Shown here: in pieces, positions 16,725 to 25,643 of the stretch
Position numbering within the stretch: position 1 is the stretch's first letter
How the letters are laid out: each line of letters begins with the position of its first letter
Assembly (NCBI GenBank): GCA_964549105.1
Contig: CAZJTZ010000005.1
Span: 1 to 64,000, forward strand
Direction of reading: 5' to 3'
Source of the DNA: Hydrogenedens sp964549105
GTDB taxonomy: Bacteria > Hydrogenedentota > Hydrogenedentia > Hydrogenedentales > Hydrogenedentaceae
DNA: 64,000 bases
The notes under the pieces: model-generated
Told to the model about the DNA's origin: nothing
Database searches by the model: none
Seen by the model: the letters and a program-made list of their open reading frames with translations, nothing else
Program-made: the position numbers and the translations under genes

Positions 16725-16919
16725 ATGGCTATTTATGAATACCATGCCATACGCACAGAAGGAGATTATGAAAAATCATTTATCGGTGGAGTTGTAATTG
16801 CTAAGGACCGGCAAGAGGCAAAGGTCAAACTGCGTCAAAAAGGGCTCAAAGCCACTATGCTACGAAGGTCCCGAGGATTAATGGCAGTCCTCAAATGGTT
16901 CGACGCAGACACAAGATAA
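16725..16919 (+). CDS. Orphan GspF-N-terminal-like small protein (64 aa)
   Basis: The peptide starts MAIYEYHAIRTEG and continues SFIGGVVIAKDRQEAKVKLRQKGLKATML. The pattern Y-x-Y-x-A, then G-x-V-x-A-x-D-x2-E-A-x3-L-R-x2-G-L, is the opening ~45 residues of type II secretion / type IV pilus platform proteins (GspF/PilC), which precede the first cytoplasmic T2SSF domain. Here the frame ends after 64 codons with no T2SSF domain or membrane span. An ATG at 16716 overlaps the ribosome site GAAAGGGA (16709-16716), which suits the ATG at 16725 better. It has its own strong promoter and a downstream terminator, so it looks like an intact monocistronic gene rather than a relic. Function unknown; it may bind the secretion ATPase or occupy the GspF-binding site. 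Confidence 0.6.
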   Translation: MAIYEYHAIRTEGDYEKSFIGGVVIAKDRQEAKVKLRQKGLKATMLRRSRGLMAVLKWFDADTR

Positions 16920-16951
16920 TAACCACTTACCACCGCACTCCCCACCGATAC

Positions 16952-16984
16952 AGAAAAGTAGGGAATTTCTATCTTTTCTTTTTT
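16952..16984 (+). terminator. Intrinsic terminator after the small GspF-N-like gene
   Basis: AGAAAAG (16952-16958) pairs with CTTTTCT (16973-16979) and is followed by a run of T to 16984, just before the convergent 1645-aa gene ends at 16990. Confidence 0.6.
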
Positions 16985-16989
16985 CAGGT

Positions 16990-19900
16990 CTACTTGGAGG
17001 TGGTAGTTGGGTATGTGTCGGGGACAACGACTACTCGTGTGCTAAATACATAGTCTAAATCTTTCAGTTCGGGCTCGTAAGGCTCGGGTCCAGGGAATTT
17101 AACCTGGACAAAGAAGGCAGTCCATCCTTCTTCGGGGACTTCAACTGTTCCAACATAAGGGATAATATCGTCATCTTCAAATTTACATATACACGGTGGC
17201 GGCACTTCACCTTCTCCTTCAGTTTCTCCCTCGATTGTTCCTTCAGCCGTCCCTTTAATTTGTCCTTCAGCCTTAATGTAAGACTCTGCCGTATCACCAT
17301 GGTTAGTTTTTAATACTTGTATCGGATTGTTTGTTTCTTTTGTATCTGATGTTAATAGAAGGTTTTTGTCTATATTGATAATTTCTGAAATCTTTAGTGA
17401 ACTAATTGAACTACTTTCTCCATCAATTTCATTTGAAAACGATAGTGTTCCACTCTGCGGGGTGTATTTAACAAGCCAATTGTCATTTTCAGAAATACCT
17501 GTGCTTGAAGCAGTATCAACTGACACAACCTTCATTTCTTCCAGTGCAATTTGATATAACTTGTTTCCATTTGCATATAACAAATCTGCGTTAGGGGCAT
17601 TTTCTGATACTATATTTATGGGCTGGGAAGTATTTAACCAATTCAAAATGAATTGTGTATTGTTGATGTTATCTATGGCCTGTCCTTCTCTACCAGCAAG
17701 TGTAGATAGAACTTCGCCCGAACTCTTGATAGCCATATTTATAACGAATAGACCTAATGGGTCTAATGTAATAAAGGCATCTTGATTATCTGGTTTCCAA
17801 ACAGTTAACAGTAAAGGTGTTTCTTTATTAGAAATCGTTACTATGGAGGAATCGCTATCTGCGACATTGTTCAAATCTTTATTTTTCCACCACAAAATAT
17901 GGGCAAGCAGTAATTGCTCATAATTAATTTCAGAGCCATCTGCAATACCCTGAATGATTTCATTCCACATAGTTGGCATATTTTTTTGCAAATGCTCTAT
18001 TAATTTTGTATCTGCGTCCTGAGAAGACAGGCTCACATTTAAGGCAAGTTTATTTATTTCATCTTTTAGCAATGAGCCGTATTGATAGCCCATCTGATAG
18101 TAGTCTCCTTCAAGATAGAGGCATTTTTGATTTTCTATATCTTTCATTGAGCCAAGGATACCTTTACTATTTGCCAGTGCTTCATTGGAGTATAATGATT
18201 TTTCTGTTGTAGTCTCTTCATCAAGTATAGATTCTGGGTCGAATCCTGGGTCTCCACCGCATTCATCACAGTAAGGTTTTAATTTTTTGCTTGTCCATGC
18301 GAGACCAATGGAACTTAATCGGAAATCACGGGCATTTTTATTTGTTGCCTGCCATAATAGCACTTCTTTAGGCTTTGTTACAGCATCAAGCCGAATACGA
18401 AAAGCCTTTTTATTAATGTCTTGTTCAGAGGAATCTTCTTCTACCCACCATACAAATTTAGGCTTTTCCCTATTATTTATAATAGATAGGTAGAATGCCA
18501 ACAAGGCTCTATATGTTCCCTCATCAACACCGAGGTTCGTTTCTGACGCCAAACCATGGTCCGTATTCGGGGCATAGTATAAATAGGCATTATCAGGATA
18601 AATCACTGTATTAGCAAGGGGAAAATTCGGTTTTAATTGATTGAAATAAAATTTTCCAGAATCAGGCAGGAAGAATTGGTCTCCTGTGGAGTTGGCAATG
18701 AATTTAGGCATTTGTAAAGAGTCAATATAGTTTATGGGGTCTACAATTTTCCAGAGTGAATTCCCTTCAGGTGTCCTCAATCGGTCAAAAACACCCATTT
18801 CCACATAGTCTTTCAAAGAAGAAGAATATTTTCCATCATAAGCCTTATAATGATGGTCCATCTGGTCAGGCATATTTAAAACATCAATAACAATAGGCAT
18901 CGTAGCACAGACACGAGGGTCAATTGCAGAGGTAAGCCAGGTTGTCCAGCCTCGTTTTGAAGCCCCGGTAACAACAAATTGATTTACATTATAGTGTTTA
19001 CCTGGCTTGTCTTCACTCACAAATTTTTGAACAGTGTCCATCGCTCTGACGGCAGACCGAACCATGGGTAAAAGTGCGGGCCAGGTCATATCTGCTTCTC
19101 TCGCTTTATATCCATCCATGTATTTATCATAACTGTATGCAATAATAGCGTCTTCTGAGCGTTTCCTGGTTTCATCAATGAACTGTAAGGGTTCATTGGG
19201 AACGGCTTGTAAAATGGCAACAACGGTTCCTGTTGCTGAAATAAAAGGCAATGCCATTGTCACCAAATCTGTAAGGTCTGGCTCGACACCTGTGGAGCCA
19301 CCGGTAATCATTAATAATGCTTTGTCATGTAGAACAAAGGGAGGCTCGATAATGGTAAGATAATGGGTCCAGGGCTTAGCGTCATACATTTCTTGTGAGC
19401 CACGCCACATTCCCGAAGTCATCTTAAGCACATAGGAAGCAAGCCCCACTGTTGGAAAGGTACCGGTCCGAACTAGTTCGTAGTCATAGTATGGGTCACA
19501 TATATTTACATATTTTTTCAGCATTTGTGATTCAGGTAAAGTAGTAGGGGCTTTTGTTTGTAGAGAAACATTCACTGGACTGGTTGTTTTTAAACTAACA
19601 TTACTAACCAGAAGATAAACATAGTCAAAGCATTCATCTTCTGTTGGATTAAAGTTATTTATATTTATTGTATCTAATAGCCCATCGTTATCGGTGTCAA
19701 TTCCATCTTCATCTAAAGTAAATACTTTTTTAATCAGTGGTTGGTAAACAGCAAATTTCAAACTATACCCGTTATCGTCCTCTTCCCAATCAATAGGGTT
19801 AAAAACGATTTGAGCGGTTGCTGCGAGAGGATTTATCTTAATTTTAACAGCACGAGAAGAAAATGGTAATATTGAACTTAATTCTCTAATAGAGGAGGCA

Positions 19901-21927
19901 TTAATTACTATTTTATCCGTAGGCGCTGGATTTTCACGAGACGGAACACCTGTTCCTGAGAAATGGTTTTCATTAAACTCGAAAGGCTTTTTGTTTATAT
20001 CTGAATTGCGCAAGATTGTTTCATCAAATTTTTCTGCTGACTTACCACGGACAAAATACCAATATAAATCTGATAATCTATCTTCTTCATCTGTAGCGGC
20101 ATAAATAACCGCATCTAATGTAATATATGTAAGTGCTCCTGCCAATTCATAGGTTATTACTTGTGGTGGCTTGATTGCTGTTTGAAATACCTTTTCTAAT
20201 TCTTGTAAAAATCCTCCATAAGGGTCTCCTGAAGCACCGACTAAGGCTATTATGGGTATATCTGTAAGTTTCCTTTCTAAATATACCCAGAATTCATGAC
20301 CAGCATAGAAGTAGTCTTTTTTATCATAAGAGACGGGCTGGAAAAGGCTCTGAGATAAATCATAGTATTCATTTTCTCCGAAAGAACGAGCCCATGTTTG
20401 AATAGAGCCTTCTTTACTTAATTCTTTGCCTTTTGAGGCTTCGTATTCTTCCACAACACGGTCAGCATGTTGACCAAGATAAACAGCGATAGAATCCCGA
20501 AGTCCTCTGAAATAGGAAACATTGTTGGGTTTTCCATTTATATTAATATTTGATGGGTCAGGAATATCTAAAGTAGGGAATTTATAATTGTCGAAACATG
20601 AATAAAATAGATATTGTGCAAAAACATTGTAGGAAGTATACTTTTGCTTTATATCAACCTTTTCCTCATCTTGTAAAGCAGCCAAAGCATTGTGAATAGA
20701 AACCATAAGTAACTGTTTTGGGTCAATAACAATGTTCCCAAAACTTCGGTTTGCGATAGAAAGGCTATTGAAATCTTTATATTCTGAAGTATAATTTGAA
20801 TTCATATTAAAGAAAACCATACCATAGGTTCCATTATGGTCTACCAAAATAGGATTTCTCATACCTGAGGCAATAAATTCTAAATAATCCGCAGCCAAGC
20901 CGCTCGCAACTTTTTCCAGGACATCAGACGCTTCGTCATCTGAAAAATTTTCATTATAAAATGAATTCGGATTGTCCATATCTCCTTTTTCTAAAGCAAC
21001 TAATTGTTTTATTACGGACATCGAACCAAAAATTCGCCAATTTGTATTCCATGGATAATTAGGATTCACATCTTCAGGTAATTCGATTGGAACATCTATT
21101 ATTGAGGCGGATGGGAAGAAAGCCACAACATAAGTTGCCTGATAAGGTAAACCTGTAACTTGCGACAGGGCATAAGCCCCCTGTCTTTCTCCTAAGATGG
21201 GAACGACAGAACCATCGTCCATCAAAGCAAGAATTAAATAGCGGTTTGCTGGTCGTTCTATCCTATTTTCTTCTCCGGGGAAAAGAGGTATCTCTAAAGT
21301 GGTGGATACAATTTTATCTCCATCTTTTGCAAAAAGATTTTCTGTCTTTGCATTATGAGCAATTCTATAAAATGAAGAGACGAGTTCCATAGGTTCAAAG
21401 AAGTTAAACTGTTTAATATCTTTTGTCTCGTAAATACTAAATGTAGTCTTATCCGATAGAGCACCTTGAGGTATACGAATTGTTACTCCATAACCAGAGG
21501 CCACACCTGAATAAGGAGTTTGATTAGGTTGTATTACCGAAAAAGTCATCCCCGGATTCACTCGAATATAATCTACTTCTTTTCGTTCTATAACACCTCT
21601 TCCCGTTGTAATAACTAATTTAACTGTGTAAAAACTAGGATTATTACCATCTTTTGAATTATGATAAAAGGTTTTTATAGGATTGGGAAGGCTACTTGTT
21701 TCTCCATCTCCAAAATCCCAATACCTTGAGACAATAGGGGAATCTTTTGAAACAGAGAGGTCTACAAACTGAACTTGTAATGGTTCATTTCCCTCACGGG
21801 GAGTAGCAGAAAACTGGGCTATTGGCTCTTCATTTGCAGAAGGTTGTTTCTTACAACTAGAAGCCCCGAGAATAATCGCTAAAGACACAAACACTATCAC
21901 TGGACACAAAGTAATTTTTTTCTGCAT
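16990..21927 (-). CDS. Giant multidomain lipoprotein: PKD domain, PqaA-like alpha/beta hydrolase, C45-like segment
   Basis: A 1645-aa predicted lipoprotein (lipobox GASSC, Cys25). Residues ~34-122 form a PKD domain (WDFGDGETS, YTVKLVITTG). Residues ~130-780 are of unknown fold, with beta-rich and helical parts. About 780-1200 resembles PhoPQ-activated pathogenicity-related (PqaA-type) hydrolases, with VTGASKRGWTTW (nucleophile Ser near 986), STGDQFFLPDSG (Asp near 1081) and NTDHGLASE (His near 1124). From ~1260, LYLEGDYYQMGYQYGSLL and LLLAHILWW resemble the start of C45/phospholipase-B-like acylases, but no catalytic Cys is evident. An acidic EGE-rich linker at ~1550-1580 leads to a tail with a PPPCICK motif. 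The protein probably acts at the cell surface on peptide or ester substrates. Monocistronic; no clear ribosome site or promoter stands out. Confidence 0.75.
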   Translation of the reverse strand: MQKKITLCPVIVFVSLAIILGASSCKKQPSANEEPIAQFSATPREGNEPLQVQFVDLSVSKDSPIVSRYWDFGDGETSSLPNPIKTFYHNSKDGNNPSFYTVKLVITTGRGVIERKEVDYIRVNPGMTFSVIQPNQTPYSGVASGYGVTIRIPQGALSDKTTFSIYETKDIKQFNFFEPMELVSSFYRIAHNAKTENLFAKDGDKIVSTTLEIPLFPGEENRIERPANRYLILALMDDGSVVPILGERQGAYALSQVTGLPYQATYVVAFFPSASIIDVPIELPEDVNPNYPWNTNWRIFGSMSVIKQLVALEKGDMDNPNSFYNENFSDDEASDVLEKVASGLAADYLEFIASGMRNPILVDHNGTYGMVFFNMNSNYTSEYKDFNSLSIANRSFGNIVIDPKQLLMVSIHNALAALQDEEKVDIKQKYTSYNVFAQYLFYSCFDNYKFPTLDIPDPSNININGKPNNVSYFRGLRDSIAVYLGQHADRVVEEYEASKGKELSKEGSIQTWARSFGENEYYDLSQSLFQPVSYDKKDYFYAGHEFWVYLERKLTDIPIIALVGASGDPYGGFLQELEKVFQTAIKPPQVITYELAGALTYITLDAVIYAATDEEDRLSDLYWYFVRGKSAEKFDETILRNSDINKKPFEFNENHFSGTGVPSRENPAPTDKIVINASSIRELSSILPFSSRAVKIKINPLAATAQIVFNPIDWEEDDNGYSLKFAVYQPLIKKVFTLDEDGIDTDNDGLLDTININNFNPTEDECFDYVYLLVSNVSLKTTSPVNVSLQTKAPTTLPESQMLKKYVNICDPYYDYELVRTGTFPTVGLASYVLKMTSGMWRGSQEMYDAKPWTHYLTIIEPPFVLHDKALLMITGGSTGVEPDLTDLVTMALPFISATGTVVAILQAVPNEPLQFIDETRKRSEDAIIAYSYDKYMDGYKAREADMTWPALLPMVRSAVRAMDTVQKFVSEDKPGKHYNVNQFVVTGASKRGWTTWLTSAIDPRVCATMPIVIDVLNMPDQMDHHYKAYDGKYSSSLKDYVEMGVFDRLRTPEGNSLWKIVDPINYIDSLQMPKFIANSTGDQFFLPDSGKFYFNQLKPNFPLANTVIYPDNAYLYYAPNTDHGLASETNLGVDEGTYRALLAFYLSIINNREKPKFVWWVEEDSSEQDINKKAFRIRLDAVTKPKEVLLWQATNKNARDFRLSSIGLAWTSKKLKPYCDECGGDPGFDPESILDEETTTEKSLYSNEALANSKGILGSMKDIENQKCLYLEGDYYQMGYQYGSLLKDEINKLALNVSLSSQDADTKLIEHLQKNMPTMWNEIIQGIADGSEINYEQLLLAHILWWKNKDLNNVADSDSSIVTISNKETPLLLTVWKPDNQDAFITLDPLGLFVINMAIKSSGEVLSTLAGREGQAIDNINNTQFILNWLNTSQPINIVSENAPNADLLYANGNKLYQIALEEMKVVSVDTASSTGISENDNWLVKYTPQSGTLSFSNEIDGESSSISSLKISEIINIDKNLLLTSDTKETNNPIQVLKTNHGDTAESYIKAEGQIKGTAEGTIEGETEGEGEVPPPCICKFEDDDIIPYVGTVEVPEEGWTAFFVQVKFPGPEPYEPELKDLDYVFSTRVVVVPDTYPTTTSK

Positions 21928-22268
21928 AAACTTATTCCTATCTTCTCAATTATTACATCAAAATCATTTTTCTATTACGAATATGAAAAGTCCTATTAAA
22001 ACTATTTTCTTTCTTTTTTATTAAGTTTATATATCTAATTTATTATAAATAAATAGTATAATTTTTAAATGGCTTTTGTCAACATTTTTCCTTATGCGTT
22101 TGTATCTTTCAATCTTTATGTTTCAATAATTTCTAACCTTATCGTTTAATTCACAATAGTTACAAAAAATTGTTATAATTTAATATTAATTTAGTTTTTT
22201 TCTGAAGTGTATTATACAATAATTGACTCTTTATTGTTCTTATTCACTCTTTTTATTAAGGAATTATC
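21928..22268. other. AT-rich divergent intergenic region
   Basis: 341 bp between the giant lipoprotein gene and tyrS. It holds the tyrS promoter (22150-22179). The predicted ~80-nt tyrS leader has no T-box sequence (no AGGGTGG-type core) or obvious hairpin. Nothing else is supportable. Confidence 0.5.
22150..22179 (+). promoter_or_regulatory. Sigma-70-type promoter of tyrS
   Basis: TTCACA (22150-22155), 18-bp spacer, TATAAT (22174-22179). Start expected near 22186. Confidence 0.6.
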
Positions 22269-23552
22269 ATGGAGTCTAAAACTTTATTTGAAGAACTTCA
22301 ATGGCGTGGAATGGTGCATCAAATTACGCATCCAGAACTTCCGGAGAAATTATCTCAGGAAAAATTTAATTTATATTGTGGTTTTGACCCGACATCGGAC
22401 AGTTTACATATTGGTAGTCTACTCCCTATTATGGGATTAGTCCATTTTCAAAGGTGGGGACATACTCCCATTGTTTTAATTGGAGGTGGGACAGGACTTA
22501 TTGGGGACCCAAGCTGGAAAGCCAGTGAACGCCCACTTCAAAGCAAAGAAGATGTGGAGAAGAATGTACAGGGTATCAAACAGCAACTTGCTCATTTCAT
22601 TTCTTTTTCAGGCAAAAATGCAGCCATTATGGTGAATAATGCAGACTGGCTTTGTGAATTAAAATTGGTAGATTTTCTTCGTGATATTGGGAAGCATTTT
22701 AGTATAAATGCAATGCTGAGTAAAGATGCTATTCGTCAAAGGCTTGAAGACCGGGAACATGGAATTTCCTACACCGAATTTACATATTGCCTCCTTCAAT
22801 CTTACGACTATCTACATTTATGTAAAAGTCATAATTGTCGTCTTCAAATCGGTGGCTCTGACCAATGGGGAAATATTGTTTCAGGAATGGAATTAACACG
22901 AAGGCTATTGGGAAAAGATACCTATGGCTTAACTCTTCCATTAGTAACCAAGGCAGATGGCACAAAATTTGGGAAAACAGAATCGGGCAATATATGGCTT
23001 GACCCAGGAAAAACGACCCCTTACCGCTTTTATCAATTCTGGATTAATCAGGCCGACATAGATACTCCAAAATATCTTAGATATTTTACTCTACTTTCTC
23101 TAAAAGAAATTCAGGAGTTAGAAGAACAAATTAAAACAGAACCCCACAAAAGGGTTGCTCAAAAAACATTAGCCGCTGAGATAACGAAAATGGTGCATGG
23201 AGAAACTGCGTTACAAAGTGCTATTCGTGCTAGTGAGGCTATGTTTGGAGGCGATTTATACCAGTTGGAACTTTCAGTATTAGAAGATGTCTTTAGCGAT
23301 GTCCCCCATGCAGAAGTGTCAATAAATTCTATAACAGAGGACCAACTCCTTCTAGACCTCCTGGTGAATACAGGCATTTTAGGAAGTAAAAGCGAAGGGA
23401 AACGACTCATTAAAAATGGTGGTCTATACTTAAATAATGAGAGGGTTACAGAGGAAGGGTTCAAAGTCAATGAGAACTATTTGCTTGGTGGAAAGTTGTT
23501 AGTTATTCGATTTGGTAAAAAGGATTACCGATTACTACAATTTATAAGATAG
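22269..23552 (+). CDS. tyrS: Tyrosyl-tRNA synthetase
   Basis: A 427-aa class I synthetase. HIGS at 47-50 is the HIGH motif, KFGKT at 233-237 is the KMSKS-equivalent of the TyrRS-1 type, and GFDPTSDSLHIG and IGGSDQWGNI are classic TyrRS segments. The C-terminal ~65 residues (LVNTGILGSKSEGKRLIKNGGLYLNN) are an S4 RNA-binding domain. It charges tRNA-Tyr. AAGGAATT precedes the ATG by about 6 nt. recO starts 10 bp after its stop and two lipoprotein genes follow with small gaps, so the four are probably co-transcribed. Confidence 0.97.
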   Translation: MESKTLFEELQWRGMVHQITHPELPEKLSQEKFNLYCGFDPTSDSLHIGSLLPIMGLVHFQRWGHTPIVLIGGGTGLIGDPSWKASERPLQSKEDVEKNVQGIKQQLAHFISFSGKNAAIMVNNADWLCELKLVDFLRDIGKHFSINAMLSKDAIRQRLEDREHGISYTEFTYCLLQSYDYLHLCKSHNCRLQIGGSDQWGNIVSGMELTRRLLGKDTYGLTLPLVTKADGTKFGKTESGNIWLDPGKTTPYRFYQFWINQADIDTPKYLRYFTLLSLKEIQELEEQIKTEPHKRVAQKTLAAEITKMVHGETALQSAIRASEAMFGGDLYQLELSVLEDVFSDVPHAEVSINSITEDQLLLDLLVNTGILGSKSEGKRLIKNGGLYLNNERVTEEGFKVNENYLLGGKLLVIRFGKKDYRLLQFIR

Positions 23553-23561
23553 AAACACAAT

Positions 23562-24341
23562 ATGCCTATAAACCAATCTGAAGCATTTGTCGTTAATCTA
23601 TATGACTATAGTGAGACGAGTAGAATTGTTCAATTTCTAACAGCACAGCAAGGGAAATTGTCTTGCATTGCTAAGGGGGTCCGACGAAAAAATAGTTACT
23701 GGGCTCATGCCTTAGACCGTTTAAACAGGGTAGAAATTTTTTATACATGGAAACCTACTCGTGAAGTGCAAACTTTAACTGAGGTTATTCTCGTTAATAG
23801 TTATCCCGAATTAAAAAAGGATATTTACAAACAAGTTCTTGCGAGTTTGATTTTAGAAACTGCATTTTCGATGACGGAGGTAGAGGAAACCGCACTTCAG
23901 ACATACAATCAGGTTCATAAAGCATTAAGCCAGTTAAACAATATGAACGATAATGATGAATTAAATGTCTTTATTACATGCTGGCATTTATGGCGAATAC
24001 TTGCACATAACGGTATTGAACCCCAGTTACAGATTTGTGTCCGTTGTGGAAAAACCGTTCAGCATGCAAATCATTTCTCCTGGCAGGGAGGGGTAGTATG
24101 CCCAAATTGTCCTTCCGATAGAACTTTAAAGAACGAAGAGATTGAAGGTTTACAAACTTTACAAAACCTACCTGACCCCTTATCTATACCCAGCCATCAG
24201 GTTAACTCAGTATATATTACAAAAATTCTTCCACTTTTATACACCTTCATAACTTATCATATAGGACATTCTTTGAAATCGTATATAGTGTTTTGTGAAT
24301 TAATAAATTTAAACAAAAAGGAATGGAACAATGAAATATAG
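23562..24341 (+). CDS. recO: DNA repair protein RecO
   Basis: A 259-aa RecO: N-terminal OB fold (AFVVNLYDYSETSRIVQFLTAQQGKLSCIAKGVRR), a helical middle, and a C4 zinc site CVRC...CPNC (about 163-166 and 185-188). RecO displaces SSB and loads RecA with RecR in gap repair. LNRVEIFYTW and EVQTLTEV are typical of the family. It starts 10 bp after tyrS, and the DUF1080 lipoprotein gene begins 11 bp before its stop. Confidence 0.9.
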   Translation: MPINQSEAFVVNLYDYSETSRIVQFLTAQQGKLSCIAKGVRRKNSYWAHALDRLNRVEIFYTWKPTREVQTLTEVILVNSYPELKKDIYKQVLASLILETAFSMTEVEETALQTYNQVHKALSQLNNMNDNDELNVFITCWHLWRILAHNGIEPQLQICVRCGKTVQHANHFSWQGGVVCPNCPSDRTLKNEEIEGLQTLQNLPDPLSIPSHQVNSVYITKILPLLYTFITYHIGHSLKSYIVFCELINLNKKEWNNEI

Positions 24342-25629
24342 AACAAGCATTATCTTAACAATTGTCGCACTTTTTATCTTGTGTCTTTACACTTCCTGTT
24401 ATTCTCTCTCCTTTAAGGATAGGGAATTTCATATTAAAGACGGAACCTTATATCGTGGTAAAGACACATATACTCTTCAAGCCTTTTATGTCCCTGATGC
24501 AGCCCAGAAGGGTGCTGAGTTAAAAGCGATGGTCCCTCTTTTAGCCAGTATTGCGGAAGTTGGTGGTAACGCTGTTGCGATGGACCTTTTCAATGATGCG
24601 AATACTAATACAGTAGATAGCAAAACAATTGAAACTATTAAAACTTATGCAGACAGAGCCAAAGACCAATATATGACTGTAGTCTTGCGAATTGCACCCA
24701 ACACAAAGCCTAGCAGAAAAGACCCTATATTTAATGCTCTCAAACAAAACTTTAAGGGATTGCTAACCATTGTCTACTGGACAGATGGCCCTCACGCAGA
24801 AGAATGGACAAAAGCATTGAAGAAAATCAATAAATATGGTGTTGTAATTTCAAAGAAAAATGCTGACCTGATTTTGTCTGAGAATACAAATCAAGCAAAT
24901 CTTCCATTGGAAAGGACAGTGTTTCTCTCTGTCCCTGACAAACAAATACAAAAAACACATTTTATGCTTCCCTATTCAAAAGATAATTTAAATCTTGTTG
25001 AAGAAGCCTTTGCAAGAAATACTCCATGCACAGAGATTGACATCAACACAGCCTCTTCTATATTGACAGAAGAGGAAAGGCAGGAGGGTTTTATTCCTCT
25101 TTTTGATGGAAAGACACTAAACGGCTGGTGGTATTTGGGGGATAATCATGATTCTTTCACTGTAAATCCGAAAGGGTTTATCGAATGGAAGAGCAAGGGT
25201 GGGAAAGCCTTAATGACTTGTAATCGTTATGACAACTTTATTCTACGATTGGAATGGATGATAGAAAAAGGTGGCAACACAGGCGTATGGATTTGGGCAC
25301 CGCGTGCAAGTAGAGCCTCGAAAATTGGTTTTGAAGTTCAAATATTAGGAGATAGCGACAGAACCGATTTAACAGACGATACCACAGGTGCTATTTACAA
25401 AGTGATTCCACCTAAAGTAAAAGCAATGAAACCAGATGGAGAATGGAATAACCTCGAAATTATCTGTAATGGTTCTCATGTCAAGGTAACACTGAACGGA
25501 CAGATAGTTCAAGATGTTAATTTTGATGAGGTTGAGGAACTAAAGTATCGTTTACGGAAAGGATTTATAGGAGTCACAGACCACGGCAATTACTGTGGAT
25601 TTAGAAATATTCGAATCAAACCTCTATGA
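24331..25629 (+). CDS. DUF1080 (3-keto-disaccharide hydrolase-type) lipoprotein
   Basis: A 432-aa protein with a lipoprotein signal peptide (lipobox LYTSC, Cys near 23). Residues ~30-235 form an unassigned domain that looks like a fragmentary TIM-barrel (FYVPDAAQKG, VGGNAVAMDLFNDANTNT). Residues ~245-432 are a clear DUF1080/3-keto-disaccharide hydrolase domain: GFIPLFDGKTLNGWW, NTGVWIWAPRASRASKIGFEVQILG, GEWNNLEIICNGSHVKVTLNGQ and a final YCGFRNIRIKPL. Domains of this fold bind or hydrolyse oxidised glycosides at the cell surface. It overlaps recO by 11 bp and is followed 14 bp later by another exported hydrolase-like gene, suggesting the two act together. Confidence 0.85.
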   Translation: MKYRTSIILTIVALFILCLYTSCYSLSFKDREFHIKDGTLYRGKDTYTLQAFYVPDAAQKGAELKAMVPLLASIAEVGGNAVAMDLFNDANTNTVDSKTIETIKTYADRAKDQYMTVVLRIAPNTKPSRKDPIFNALKQNFKGLLTIVYWTDGPHAEEWTKALKKINKYGVVISKKNADLILSENTNQANLPLERTVFLSVPDKQIQKTHFMLPYSKDNLNLVEEAFARNTPCTEIDINTASSILTEEERQEGFIPLFDGKTLNGWWYLGDNHDSFTVNPKGFIEWKSKGGKALMTCNRYDNFILRLEWMIEKGGNTGVWIWAPRASRASKIGFEVQILGDSDRTDLTDDTTGAIYKVIPPKVKAMKPDGEWNNLEIICNGSHVKVTLNGQIVQDVNFDEVEELKYRLRKGFIGVTDHGNYCGFRNIRIKPL

Positions 25630-25643
25630 TAAGGATTTTATTT

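Noticed and set aside
22186..22268. T-box leader before tyrS
   Set aside because: No AGGGTGG-like core, specifier loop or terminator hairpin in the leader.
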